From NCBI GenBank assembly GCA_001599815.1, contig BCIA01000001.1, positions 7,128,641 through 7,192,640 of the forward strand: a stretch of DNA of 64,000 nucleotides. Reading direction: 5' to 3'. Below are positions 33,427 through 44,600 of the stretch, in pieces; within the stretch, counting starts at the first letter, position 1, and every line of letters begins with the position of its first letter. Source of the DNA: Furcasterigmium furcatum (Eukaryota; Ascomycota; Sordariomycetes; Glomerellales; Plectosphaerellaceae). The notes under the pieces are model-generated. The model was given only the letters and a program-made list of their open reading frames with translations, did no database searches and had not been told where the DNA came from. The position numbers were made by a program, and so were the translations under genes.

Positions 33427-34308
33427 CCAGCCAGACTTGACAGAAAAGCTATCTTGTTGAATTGCGAGACAGAGGTCGGGTTCGATGTCTTCAACAGAAA
33501 ATACGGTATGGACATAGAACGTGAATGATAGATATGAATACGAGCAGTGGCGAAGTCCTTCGACGTTTGGTAATTGTCCGAGCCATGGCACCCGCGGTGA
33601 TGAGTACTAGTCAGCGTCTTGCTTGTGTTCCATACCACCCAGCCATGGCTCCCCGTCGCCTGTTGGTGAGGACATCTGGACCATGGGTCCGGGAGTTAAA
33701 ATGCATTCATGTGCGTTCCAACATGCGCTTGACTGCACAGGGCCTATTCTTCTGGTCTGGCCGAGGGCTTAAGTAAAGCATGGCAGAATGAATAAAATAA
33801 AACGACTCGTCTGGAGGGCAACCATATGAATGCCGTGCTGGTTCGAGCCACCTCTGCTTGGTGCAAATATGTCGTATGCTGATGTTTTCGTTGAAGCATA
33901 GAGCTCCGAGACCAGGGGCCTCGCTGAAAGCATGCGCCAGCAGGGACTACGGTAATCACCATCACATCACATACGCCAGTACCGGCCAGGTCAGTGGAAA
34001 TGCGTCCTTCCTCTATCGCAGGCTACACAATGCAGACTCGCCTCAGGAGGCTGGAAAGGGGGGTCGGCGAGGGCTGACCAGTCGTGAAGGGGGATACAAA
34101 AGGAAATAAGAAACCCCCCGCAGCGGCGGCGGCTCAGACCTCCCCCCCGGTGCTCTGGATCCCGGGCATCTCTCCCGGACCCTCGGACCCTCCTCGTCGT
34201 CGGTGTCTACCTCTCCCCCCCTCCGCTAGACGTTTTCAATTACAGTACAGATAGGGCCTGGGACGGGCATCCAGACGCTATGGGTTGGTGGGCGCCTCGG
34301 GGCGTGCT
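33427..34308. other. Convergent 3' region, no supported gene
   Basis: 882 bp between the stops of GH63 (plus) and OSCP (minus). A CCCCCC-rich patch near 34110-34230 separates them. It probably holds both 3' UTRs; AATAAAATAAAACG near 33790 resembles a polyadenylation signal. No gene or RNA is recognised. Confidence 0.4.
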
Positions 34309-35313
34309 TTACAGGGTGTCGGTGAGGAGCTTGTTCATCTTGGCGATCTTGGAGGAGACGCTGAGGTCGATGGTGCGGTCGCCGACCTCGACGACGAGTC
34401 CGCCGATGATGTCGGGGTTGACCTGAGAAGAGTCAGTATGATGTGCCTGGCCCGGTTGTGCATGGTAGAGCGCATGGTATGGCTATCCATGATAGAGGGG
34501 GCGCCTGACCGTGTTGGTGACCTTGAGCTTCTTGCCCTGGCCGACGTAGGCGGACTTGGCAACAGCGGCCTCGAGCCTGTTGAGGGTCTTGTTGTCGAGT
34601 TGCTGCAGGGTTCACGTCGTCAGCACATCTCTCCTATCACGCTCACGTCCCGACTTTCTTATTCCCCCCCGACCATATGTCGGACCCCGGACCAAGGGAA
34701 CCCACCTGAGCGGAGGTGACGATCAGCTCGATCTCGCCCTTGGAGGCGCTGATGAGCTCGCCGAACTTCTCGCAGACGCCCTTGAGGAGGCCGAGGCGGT
34801 TGTTCTCGGCCAGCGCGGCGAGGAAGTTGGAGACGGTCTCGTTGGTGGAGCCGGACTGCTTCTTCAGCTCGGCGACGATGGCGGACTTGTCCTCGACGCT
34901 GAGGGTGGGGGCGGAGAGGATGGTGGACAGCTTGGGGTCCTTGGTGACGAGGGCGTCGAGCTGGGCGAGGGCCTTGGCGGTCGGGTCGAGCGAGGAGGAC
35001 TTGACGGCCGCGGTGTACTGCAAATGGCTCATTAGCCTTGTTGTTCCTGATGTGCATGGCCTCCCAGTGCCCCGGGAACGCGGCAGGGCGGCCCCGGGGG
35101 AGGCCAATTGGTTCCTCCACCTCCTTCTCAGATGACTTCCGGGCGGGATGGGCATACCAGAGCCGTGGCGTAGGTGCCGTCGAGGCCGAAGACGGCGATG
35201 GGAGCGCGGACGTTCTCGGTGGCCGCGGCGGCGGCGTAGGTGCGGACGGCGACCGGGGCGCGGGCGATGGGGGCCGCCGCGCGGAAGGTGCGGAGAGCTT
35301 GCCTCGACAGCAT
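34309..35313 (-). CDS. ATP5: ATP synthase OSCP subunit (subunit 5, delta-related)
   Basis: Four exons: 35158-35313, 34706-35017, 34510-34602 and 34309-34422, giving 224 aa, the normal size. The presequence is MLSRQALRTFRAAAPIARAP. The N-domain starts APIAVFGLDGTYATALYTAA. The C-terminal OSCP signature is VNPDIIGGLVVEVGDRTIDL, ending SKIAKMNKLLTDTL. OSCP links F1 to the peripheral stalk of mitochondrial ATP synthase at the matrix side of the inner membrane. Exons are all phase 0, so each boundary falls between codons. No anomaly is seen. Confidence 0.96.
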
Positions 35314-35866
35314 GACGACGGTGTTGTATCGGGAGGGGGCGAAGGGGTTGCGAAGGGAGCGGTGGTGGTCGGTTCGTGGTCGGGTGTCGTGAGCTTCGCG
35401 GTTTTCCAAGGACTGAGGTTTCAATTCGGCAATGGGGAAAAAGTGGGTGCCTGATCCTTACTCACCCGAGATTGAGGCATCAACTTTTTGGCGGCGCCGG
35501 GAGCACGCGAAGCAAGCCAAGAAGAGCTTAGTCAGCAACAAGTCTGCCCTTCCACGATCTCAGCGAACTTTTGGTGGGTGTTATTGGGTTGTTTCATGGA
35601 GACCGCCACAGGGACACCAGCAGATGAAAAGTTGTCATGCATTGCTTCTTGCTTGCTTGCTCACACTCAACCCGGTGCCAAATGCCACCTCTATGACTAC
35701 AGTGTTATCACAATGACCACGCCATGCCCATGCCTTACCCGGCCTCGTCATCCCAAACATGCCTCATTAAGCCTGGTCTCTGGCGATCCAGAGCCGACCA
35801 CAATAACCCAAACGCCTCGATCAGAAAATATGCATGCCCCCAAGACTCATCTCCTCCAGGGCTCTC
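35314..35866 (-). promoter_or_regulatory. OSCP promoter and MOB1 3' region
   Basis: 553 bp between tandem minus-strand genes. No gene is recognised. Short frames on the plus strand lack motifs. Confidence 0.35.
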
Positions 35867-36783
35867 TCAGTCGCTCTCGATCATCTTCGCGGCCAGGTCA
35901 CTAAGCGGTCCGTAGAAGTCCTTGCCCGAGTCCAGCTTGTGCTCGTCCACGAACAGCACGTACTGCTTGAAGCTGGTGTTGAGGTGGGGCTCGAGGCCGA
36001 GCTCGCGGATGACGGCGTAGTGGTGGCAGTAGATGTGGGCGTAGACGCGGTACATGCGCTTGAAGATCTGGCGCACGAGGGCCGGGAAGCTCTTGGGGAA
36101 GGGAACGCCTGGGACGGACGCATCAGCATTTCAGAGTCCGGGAACACGGAGGGCGGGAGGGCGCCTACCAATCCGGCTGGGCAGAATGCTCTCGTTATCA
36201 ATCGTGTTCTGGACCCAGGTCATCAGATGGTTGATGTACTCGGGCGCCGACATCTTGGTCGGCTTCTTGTAGTTCTCGTTGTCCTGCCACAGGTACTCGA
36301 ACTCGTCCGTCGCCTTCATCGGGAAGCACGACTCGGGCGAGCAGAACTCGGTGATGGCGCCGTAGAGGAGGTTGATCTGGTTGTAAAAGTCGACCACTGG
36401 ACGAAGTCAGGTCAGTCATGGCCAAGGAGTGTCTGCTGCTCGGGTCACCCACTGTTGACAGCCAACCATTCGTCCTCGTCCTCGCCTTCGGGAAGCTTCA
36501 CGGCCTTTCGCAGGCTGCCTCCTCCGAGCGTCGCCTCTGCATACTGTCGAAGGGCAAGGCCGTTGGCGGGAGCGCCCCGGAGGGTGCGCTGGCGGGCTTT
36601 CCGCGCGTTGCTGTGGTCGCGACGCCTGTTAGCAGCTGCTATGACGACTGGCTCGGGGCACTGAAGCTCCTTCGCCTCGATGATGGTGTCGTCCTCCTCC
36701 CAGGAAGGCGGGTCGGGAACGGCTGGCGGGGGCGATATCGCCATCAACCCCGTCCTCACGCCGATGTACTGCAAAAAGGCCAT
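35867..36783 (-). CDS. MOB1: MOB1 kinase activator
   Basis: Exons 36453-36783, 36169-36396 and 35867-36108, giving 266 aa as modelled. The Mob1/phocein core is unmistakable: LRQYAEATLGGGSLRKAVKL, EDEWLAVNMVDFYNQINLLY, EFCSPESC (two zinc-ligand Cys), FEYLWQDNENYKKPTKMSAP and VYAHIYCHHY (zinc-ligand His), ending PLSDLAAKMIESD. Mob1 binds and activates NDR/LATS-type kinases (Dbf2, Orb6) in mitotic exit, septation and polarity. The intron at 36397-36452 recreates the Met of NMVDFYN. The first exon is open but unusual: about 80 residues before the core do not match my expectation of a short N-terminus, so it may contain an unremoved intron or start further upstream. Confidence 0.9.
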
Positions 36784-37410
36784 GATATGGGGATTTGGGG
36801 GTGCACTGACATGGTGTGTGGTACGGGGAGGGCGCTCATCGTGTCCGGTGAGGAGGAGGGGTGGTCGCTTTGAGAGAGTCGAGTTTCTCGTTCCTCGGAT
36901 CGGGCTGTCCATTCCAGTGGTCAGCAGGCAATGCATTGTCTGACACCGCATGTCTCGCGGAGCAGAGGTATGCAGCAGCGACTCATGCACTAACATTTCT
37001 GATGTTATGCCCAGATCCAAGCAAGGCCGGTCCAGCAATCCGCGATCGCAAGGGGGAGCTTTCGGCTGTGGAGGACGAAGGCAGGCGACAGAGGTAGCGA
37101 AGTACGTCCGTGCTGGGTGTGATCGATTGTGGAGAGTTGGCTGTCGTGATGATGACCACAGGCGTGTGCAAAGTTGGGAGTTGAATCAAGGTGGGCGATG
37201 TGTTGGCGGTAGCGAGGTTGCAGAAAAAGGGTCTTGAACTTGGTTGATGCGGTTGATGCAAGTGGCATCGTCGTGTGTTGGTGGGGGAAGCGAGGGATGG
37301 CGGATGTTTACCTAATTTCCTAATTGGTCTGGTTGCTGGGCTGCGCTGTAACGCGGGGTGTGGCTGGTGTGGCTGGCAGCCACACCACCTCGAGTTGAAG
37401 AACACTCTCT

Positions 37411-37539
37411 CGTCAGCCGAGCGTGAACTTGTTGCTTGTCCATCAGATCATGGGCATACGTCAAAGTGAATACGGAAACAAATGAGAATCACAATTTCAC
37501 GGCACAATCGAAGCAGAGTGGGTACACGAACGAAGAGAA
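37411..37539 (+). repeat. Left copy of a diverged direct repeat
   Basis: CGTCAGCCGAGCGTGAA at 37411-37427 recurs exactly at 39551-39567. A second match, GTACACGAACGAAGAGAA at 37522-37539, recurs with one change at 39661-39678. The spacing is nearly the same in both copies (111 and 110 bp), so the two blocks are collinear parts of one diverged duplication of at least 130 bp. The copies lie 2.14 kb apart on either side of the small secreted protein gene. Confidence 0.7.
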
Positions 37540-37660
37540 TGGCGACGAGGCCTTCCGGATAATCGGTTTCCATGGCAGACTAGAGCTTGGCCACGTCGTA
37601 CAGCAGCCTCCCGGCGCCCAGCCTTCGGAATCAGGACGGCCAGGTGCTGGGGGCCAAGGA

Positions 37661-37704
37661 GACAACTGCTGGACAACTGCTGGACAACTGCTGGGACGAC
37701 TGCT
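37661..37704 (+). repeat. 11-bp tandem repeat
   Basis: GACAACTGCTG is repeated three times without interruption from 37661 to 37693, followed by a variant copy (GGACGACTGCTGG). It is a small minisatellite with no coding role seen. Confidence 0.75.
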
Positions 37705-38398
37705 GGGCGTTGGATATATTAGAGTACGTCTCTGGCTCGCTCCCCAGAGGAGAGGGCCAGAGATCAGCTGTATTCCTCCCCTGATATCTACTGCTGGAAT
37801 ATTGAACCCGCTGTTGACCAAATGCTGGCGCCCTCTTCACTCTGCTACCGAAAGTGGTCTCTGCACCTGTCGTAATTTATGCCGGCCACTTTTTAGGAAT
37901 CCGCCAATTGGTCTGATTCCGAGATTACGCTCAATGTCTGCTGATCTATTTTGTCAAGACAACGTGCCGTAGACAGTAACAAATGATTCTAGGCGATTTC
38001 AGGCTGACCCGCTCATTATACAACGTTGCTGCTCCGTGATTACTGCCGAAGCTTCAGCTCGGGCGGGGCTGGTTACCTCTGTATATTTCGATTGGTTTGC
38101 TCGCTTTACCCTAGCCTCAAAAGCTCTATCCTTATGGGGTGATGAGACTCGGCAGTCTTTTGAAGTGTAGAAACCCTTGAAAACTGTCTGTATTATCTTT
38201 ACTGCATATGTGCGCAAGCTGACGTGAGGCTTGGCCATGACCTGGTTGCATGCCAAAGCACGAGTTTGGTAGTTGTTCATGGTGTAGAGTTTCCGAGCCA
38301 GCCAACAGTATGCCACTGGCAGAACTGAATTGGAAGGTGAGATACCGACGAGAGACCATATTTTGGACATAGCTTGCTCATATACGCAAGAAATGTAC

Positions 38399-38407
38399 TT
38401 ATATAAG
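38399..38407 (+). promoter_or_regulatory. TATA box of the secreted-protein gene
   Basis: TTATATAAG lies about 150 bp upstream of ATG 38557. That is a normal distance once a leader of about 60 nt plus a leader intron of about 70 nt is allowed for. It is unusually clear for a fungal promoter, suggesting a strongly inducible gene. Confidence 0.5.
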
Positions 38408-38556
38408 GGACCTGAACATCTCCCTTGGTCAAATCTCATTCTCCATTACCTCTAAGCATCCCAACATCTATTTGCTCAAGGTCAGCTAGCATAGGTTAAC
38501 CCTTTTCTAGGCTTTGGAAAATATGAGCTAACCTCTCCATTTCAGTCGCGCCAATC

Positions 38557-39042
38557 ATGCACTACAGTACCATCATCTCTGTTGCCGCAATCGGCCTCGC
38601 TGCTACGGTTAGAGCGGACACCATGATTGTCAGGGAAGTCTGCTACTTCAGCGGTTGCGGGTACTCCGCCACTTTCCAAACCACCGCCGGTCTATACATC
38701 ATTCCCGGTTCGGACGGGTGTCACAGAAATCCCGGCCCCCCAGGCATGACCGAACTTTGCATCGACCACCCCCGTCAGAGAGCCCACTTCAAGTTCAACC
38801 ACCAGAGCTTCAAGCGCTGCCTCCGAGCCACTAGCAACAAATGGGTGGAGTGTGGCACCAACAGTTGCTGGGAGACCATTTTTGATGAAGTTTCTTGCAC
38901 CTGGCGGGAAGCTCCGGGACTGGAAGGGGAGGAGGAGGGCGAGCTCGCAACCGCTTCTGCCACAATCGAAGGCCGCCCCACGTCCGACACCCCTGCCGCG
39001 GGCACGGATGAGTCGCTTTTCGACGACGTGGACGAGGAGTAG
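38557..39042 (+). CDS. Small cysteine-containing secreted protein, orphan
   Basis: Single exon, 161 aa. MHYSTIISVAAIGLAATVRA is a classic signal peptide (short basic/polar start, hydrophobic core, A-x-A-like cleavage near residue 20). The mature part has eight cysteines (VCYFSGCG, DGCHRN, LCIDH, RCLRA, ECGTNSCWE, SCTWR), enough for four disulfides. It is followed by a Cys-free acidic tail (LEGEEEGELATASATIEG, ending FDDVDEE). Size, secretion and Cys content fit an apoplastic effector or antimicrobial-type protein. I recognise no family and no toxin signature. The gene lies between direct repeat copies in an accessory-looking segment, with a strong TATA box and a probable leader intron. Confidence 0.75.
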   Translation: MHYSTIISVAAIGLAATVRADTMIVREVCYFSGCGYSATFQTTAGLYIIPGSDGCHRNPGPPGMTELCIDHPRQRAHFKFNHQSFKRCLRATSNKWVECGTNSCWETIFDEVSCTWREAPGLEGEEEGELATASATIEGRPTSDTPAAGTDESLFDDVDEE

Positions 39043-40055
39043 ATGGAAAGCCCTTGCCTGCTTCGGTTACAGGTCCCCATTACCTTTCGTACTCTATGTC
39101 CTCGGCCATAGTTTCCTCTTATAGTTGCGTCCGGTTGGAATGAGAGCGGTACGCCTCTGACACCTCATAAGCTCCTGCAACTGAATGAGCGTGCCTGAAG
39201 CCGTCATCATACTGAAGACGGAGAGATCGAGTCTATACGGGGGCGACATGCCGATGTGAAGACACTTATGGCAAAAGCTGGGATTGAGCTTCCTCCTCGG
39301 CCGGCGTTCGGCCGGCAGTAGTGGGTCGACCGGGCCGTTGATGGGACCTCAGTCCCACCGACCCGGCGGGGAGGCGACCTGCCAGAAAGAATAAACATAC
39401 CTCATCAACTCGCCCAGCCGCGGTGGTTTTGAAAGATGGCCGAGCTGATTCTTTCATTTTGAGAATCTGGGAATAGAGCAGCTGGCTTAGCCGTCTCGTC
39501 TACTGTCTACCTAGGAGCGGGGATCGTGTCGCGCTCACAATAAACTCGTTCGTCAGCCGAGCGTGAATTTGTAATTTAGTTATCCTGCGACATGGTCCAC
39601 AAGCATCGGCATGGTAAACCTAGAAACTAACATGCTTTACAGCACCCTCGAATCAGAGAAGTACACGACCGAAGAGAAAGTGCCGCCCTCTGGTGCTCTC
39701 AATGATGGTGAATTGCATCGTTTCTTAACGGGAAATTGTGTGGTTGCTGATTATGGCGGGACGTGTCATCTTGCCGGCAGGTTATGTGTCTCTTGATGGC
39801 GAGTGGCACAACGAGTTCTTGTCACATGGGCACTTCGGACTCTAACGCGACGTCTTCACCTTTGCAGGGTTTCACTGCAGCCATATATATGGCTGGGATA
39901 TTATACGACGGAAACTAATAATAGATCTAAAACTAATACCTTGAATATCAAGCTGACAATATCCCTTGAACGATCCCCCTTCTGCCATGCTCCAGTTGCA
40001 GAAAGCCACTCGCAACGACCGTGTCGACCAGCAAACTCCAACGAGACGAACCAAC
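39043..40055. other. Gap with repeat copy, hairpins and AT-rich patch; no gene supported
   Basis: 1.01 kb. It holds the right direct-repeat copy (39551-39678). A GC-rich block at 39296-39375 contains inverted repeats, for example TGGGAC-CTCA-GTCCCA at 39342-39357 and CGGCCGG arms near 39300-39318. An AT-rich patch lies near 39880-39960. Short frames lack features. Confidence 0.4.
39551..39678 (+). repeat. Right copy of the diverged direct repeat
   Basis: Collinear with 37411-37539: 17 identical bases at 39551-39567, and 17 of 18 at 39661-39678. The material between the two cores is alignable only weakly by eye. See the left copy. Confidence 0.7.
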
Positions 40056-40878
40056 TTAATGTGGACTCTTTGCCTCGGCGCGTTTCATGAAAAGGTCGGC
40101 TCGCAAACACAACGCAGGGCCTTCGGTCTCGCGGGCTGGGTCGGATGGCGGAGGAGGATGGGCACCACTGATTGTCACGAACGCCTCGAGCTTTGCGTCC
40201 TCCTCGGTCGTGACCCCATGAGTTACCGCATGATCAGATGAGTGGTACGGTGAGTGGTTCGGGTCGACTCCCGCAGCATCGAAGAGGGACATTCGTCGCT
40301 CGCTCGAAAGGCCAAAGATGTCTTGGCTGGTGTCCCCTTTTTCGGAGGCCAGGGCGTTGTCGATGCCGATGTACTCGCAGGAGGTCATCGGAGGCATTGT
40401 AGGTCGAAACTCGTGGATCTGGCTCTGCCAGGGACAGATTTTGGATTTCGCCTCTAGGTAGGTTTCAATGGTCAGCATGAGTGAACATAAAGAGGCCAGG
40501 CTGGACTGCAGGAATTTGATGGCCGCCCAACTTACCGGAATACTCTCTCGGCAGCACGGGAAGCCCATATGGGATGTCGCAGCGCGGCGTACCAACGAAG
40601 CGAAATAGAACGACTGCAATCGACACGACGATGAGGGAGCATAGAAAGGCCAAGGTGGACTCTTCGTATGTAATCCGGAAAGTTAGTGAGGATCGCTTCA
40701 CCAATATGTACCCGGGAATATATGCGCGGATGTATTCGTACATGAATTCGGGCGAGGGGCCAGGAAAGGCTGGGCGTGGTCGAGGTGGTGGACTAGCAGG
40801 CGGTTCTGGAATCGCGACTGTGCGATCGTCGTTTCTGGGCGGGCGGAATAGGCCACCGGGACTGAATAGCCAAGGCAT
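40056..40878 (-). CDS. Predicted single-pass membrane protein of unknown function
   Basis: Two exons, 40536-40878 and 40056-40453 (intron GTAAGT...CCTAG, 82 nt), giving 246 aa from ATG 40878. A Pro-rich N-terminal part (ASPPPRPRPAFPGPSPEF) is followed by a clear transmembrane helix (STLAFLCSLIVVSIAVVLF), then a cytosol- or lumen-facing polar tail of about 160 residues (ERRMSLFDAAGVDPNHSPYH and onward). An upstream ATG at 41074 could add a hydrophobic N-terminal exon (ATPLSRLCQ-type, AAAELAIFC) through an uncertain intron. I do not recognise the family. The sound in-phase intron argues for a real gene. Confidence 0.55.
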
Positions 40879-41074
40879 CTCGTGTATGGAAGCAGGTAAG
40901 TTCAGGTAAGTACTGGAAATCTGGGTTAGGCACAGGTATGATGAGACACCTTCGGCCGCAGCAGCATGGAGCAGAGACGCGACCCCCAAGATATAGGCCA
41001 ATTCCCACACAAAAGATGGCGAGCTCAGCGGCTGCTTGACAAAGGCGGGACAAAGGCGTTGATATAAGGGGCAT

Positions 41075-41427
41075 TGTCAAGGAGGCAGTCGGTAAAGACT
41101 CATTCGTCTGTCGGGGTCGTGAAAGGCTGCTCGAGTACGACGACCGTCAATGCCGGAGGCGAGCACCTCACAAAGGCGGCGCTCAAGGGAGCGGGATGCC
41201 TCGACAACGCGGCCATTTCACAAGAGGAAGACAATGGGGTATTGGAGAAGGCCAAGTCAATATCCCACGGAAATCAGCTCTCCGCCACCCAAATTATTCT
41301 GCACCTTTTTAGGGGCGACGGAGAGGAAGATGAGGTTCGGAAAATCCAGCGCCGATCCAACAACATCGCCGTCTGGACGGGTGCTCATTACAACCACTAC
41401 GTGTTAATTCAGCGGTCCTTTGAGTTG
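41075..41427. other. Promoter-side gap before the repeat array; no gene supported
   Basis: About 350 bp. The plus-strand frame 41074-41439 lacks recognisable features. The last 15 bases before and at the array start (CCTTTGAGTTGTCTC, 41417-41431) recur exactly at 49034-49048. Confidence 0.4.
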
Positions 41428-41571
41428 TCTCGAGTTTAACTGGCACTTATCTCAATTTCCTTGAGTAACGCGAGAGGCCAACTGGATTATCTCAAACTCA
41501 GCAGGCACTCATCTCGATTTCTTTCAGCAAAGCGAGACGCCATCTGGAGTATATTGAACTCAACAGTTGCC
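41428..41571 (+). repeat. 62-bp tandem repeat, left of the NACHT gene (about 2.3 copies)
   Basis: Units 41428-41489 and 41490-41551 are each 62 bp and about three quarters identical by eye (15 differences, 9 of them transitions). A third, partial unit begins at 41552. Each contains ATCTCRATTTC, the core that recurs at 31-bp spacing near 45.1 and 49.1 kb. The array ends about 40 bp before the stop of the NACHT-ankyrin gene. Confidence 0.7.
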
Positions 41572-41609
41572 TTCCCTAAGAATCTTGCCTCTCCGGATCG
41601 GGCATAGAC

Positions 41610-44600
41610 TTATATCGACAATAGTTCGTGCAATTCCTGGTCGACAAGACCGTGATTTATGAGAAACCCCTCCCTGTCGTCTCTCGGTAGAGGTTCCGTA
41701 TCCTCTGGTTCGGCAATCGGCTCTCCCCACGTCACATCTGCCAAGACAGCCTTGTCTGCGCCGGCCTCGATAAGTAGCTGAGCCATTCTCTTCTGCCCAT
41801 TCTCAGCCAGTCTTTTGAGGACTGGTATTCTCTCATCAAAAAAGTCGACCGAGTTCGGATCAAGCCCATGAGCCAGCAAGACCCGAGCCAGGCGGAAACT
41901 GGGCTGATTGACCGTGAAGTCCCATAGCGTCCGGTTATAACGGCTTGTGGACTTGAGATCGGCGCCAGCCTTGAGGAGAACCGGGATTGTGTCCCTGTAC
42001 AAAGCGCGGTAATCCCCCAGCGCAAGGTCAAGCAGTTTCGACCTGTCGATGGAGGGCCCCGTTGCATTATCCAACTCGAGCAAAAGAGAGAGAGTATCCG
42101 AGTTGCCGCCGATCACGGCGGTGACAAGCAATCTCCGGAGGACAGTCAGACTTGGCGGGCAAGAATCATGGGAGAGGAGTGGATTGAGATCCTGGGCCGA
42201 ACCGAGCAGAGCGAGCCTCGTCGCCTCGCGATACTCGAGCGATAGCGGCAGTCCATTTCGCTCAACGAGGAGGGCCCAAATCTTCCACGTGGTTTTCATT
42301 TGGGCCGCGTGTTTTCCTCGAGCCGTGGAGATGTGAGGATTGGCGTTGTTGTCGAGTAGGAGCTTGCAGACAAATATATTCTGCGTCGAGACGGCCCAGT
42401 GAAGCGCCGTGACTCGGCGCTCTTCATCACAGCCATCGACATCCGCCCCATAGTCGAGCAGTATCTCAACAGTGATCGAATCGCCACGAGCAGCGGCTAG
42501 GTGGAGAAGCCTCTCGGGGCGCGGGTATTGTCCGCTGATCAGGGGGGCTATGTCTGGATTCGGTATGCACCAACGCTGACTGTGAAAGGCGTCTTGACTG
42601 AGTGTCGGTAATGCATCTGCCGATATTCGGCCGGTGTCGAGCACCATCCTCAGGACCTGCGCCTCGCTGCGCATGACGGCGCGCGACGCCATTGCGTTGA
42701 GCTGCATCTCGATAGTCTTCTCAGGGCCCCTCCTGGGCCGCCTGCTTAGCTTTTCATCCAGTAGAAGCTCCAAAGTAGACTGGTCACCACTGCAGAAGGC
42801 ATATGTCAGAGGCGTTCCTTGGAAATCATCCTCACAGTCAACCCGAGCTCCAGCTTTCAGCAGCAGGTCGACGACCTTCGTGTGGCCCCCCATTGCAGCG
42901 TACATTAGGGCGGTTCTGCCCTTTGCGTTCTTAGCATCGACAGTGTTTGTCCACTTGAAGAGTTTAGAGCGCCAGTTGCCGTCGCTGAGAAACAGACTGA
43001 CGATCTCGTGGTGTCCCTGCTCTGCCGCCAGGGACAGAGGCGATCGCCGCGGGCCGAAATTAACATCTGCTGCACTCCAGACAGCTCCGGGATCCTTTTT
43101 GAAAAGGTCCTCTGCGACTGGCAGTATCCCACAGTGGGCAGCCGCCATCAGAGGAGTGGTTGTGCGAGGTCTGGGCTCCTGGCTCGTAGCGGCCCAATGC
43201 ACCTTGAACCAGTCGGGCACCTCATGACGTCTCGAGGTCAGAGTCGAGGATCCGTTGAAGAGTCTTATCAGACAATCACTTTTTCCCAGGCTCGAACGTC
43301 GATAATGAGAACACCAACCCGCGGCACTGTATTGCAAAAAGACGTGCGCTTTGAGCCTCTCGCCTCCGGAGCGCCGCGCCCTGAGCATTGTATCGAAGCA
43401 TTCATCAAGCAAAAGATACCAGATGCATGCATGAGCAAGCATGCCATTGGAGTGGCTCTCTTTTATGGAATGCTTCCATTTGAGAACCGTGGCCGACTCC
43501 TCTTGATTGGATGTTGTTGTCGTGCCGCTAGCCATCAGGAACTCTTTTGCTGTCTGGTGCAGGAGGAAGATCCTTGAGCCTCTAACTGTAATAAAGAGGC
43601 CACAGAGATCTCTCAAGTAGTCGCGGAACTTGTCCGGTGGCAAGAGATTCTTTTCCAGGTCGGCAAAGCGTCGGTGGTGCTCCCGCACGGCCAGCGCCAC
43701 TGCCATCTCTTCCAGCGTCAGGGGCCTTGAAGCTGCCAGAACCATATGCAAGACTCTTCGGGCCTCCGCTTGGTCGCTGCTCTTGCTCAATATCTTGTCG
43801 TATACATCATCGACGGACTGAGAGAGCTGTGAGGTGAGGGTCCGGATCTTGCTCTTCCCGGCATAGAGGTCCCTCCGAATCAGATCCATGGTGAGATAAA
43901 CCCACAAGTATGTCCGGTTTGGGTTTCGAAGAAGCTGTGATCGAAGCAACTCTTCCTCATCTTGTTGAAGACGGAGTGCTTTGCCTATCTTGGCTGTCTC
44001 GAACCCGATGACAAGGCCGATCTCGCCTGAGATTTTCGCGACTTCGTCTTCGTTGTCTCCCGCAAGATGAAGGATCGGTAGACTCGGGAGCTCTCGCATC
44101 TCCTGGAACCCTTGCCGTATCTGGCCGTAAGGTCGGCTCGTCAGCAGAACCTTGAGGCGAATATCTGGGGGTGCTTCCTTAAAAAACCGGCTGAGAGTTT
44201 TGGTGAATTCCTCGCGGTCCGCTTGGTCGCATTCGTCATATGCGTCGAAGACGCAGACTATCTCGCCGCCAGCAGTGCGTGACAGCTTGAGAAGAAGCTT
44301 CCAAAGCTGTGCGATCGAGCCCAGAAGAATTTCCCCGCACGACTCAAAATACTGGACGATTTCTTCTGAGAGGAGAATGGTTCTTCGTTGTAGGAGCTGG
44401 TGAATGAGGCACTTGAGAGCGCTTGTGGCCGAGCGCTGGTCCTCGAAGTCGTCCTTGAAGAAGAAGTAACACGTCGTGCTGGTTTCCGTGCTCCGAAGCT
44501 CTTCGTCGACGAGGAATCTCGCCAATACAGATTTCCCGCAGCCAGGATCAGCAGAGACCCAGAGGAAGCTCGATCCAGGCGCTTCCCTCCACTGACGGTA

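Larger units (their letters stand above)
36784..38556. other. Start of the accessory segment: repeats and promoter, no other gene seen
   Basis: 1.77 kb between MOB1 and the secreted-protein gene. It contains the left copy of a direct repeat (37411-37539) and an 11-bp tandem repeat (37661-37704). An AT-richer stretch runs from about 37850. A TATA box TTATATAAG lies at 38399-38407, about 150 bp before the secreted-protein ATG. A leader intron probably follows (GTCAGC donor near 38480, branch GCTAAC, acceptor TTTCAG near 38545). Confidence 0.5.

Noticed and set aside
33780..33860. GGTTCGAGCC as a tRNA B box
   Set aside because: No A box, acceptor stem or cloverleaf can be drawn around it.
37661..37704. 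CRISPR-like array
   Set aside because: Contiguous 11-bp tandem units without spacers, in a eukaryotic context; a minisatellite.
39296..39375. Structured RNA or terminator from the GC-rich inverted repeats
   Set aside because: Stems are short (6-8 bp) and overlap, with no matching RNA family recognised; noted only as hairpin-forming DNA.
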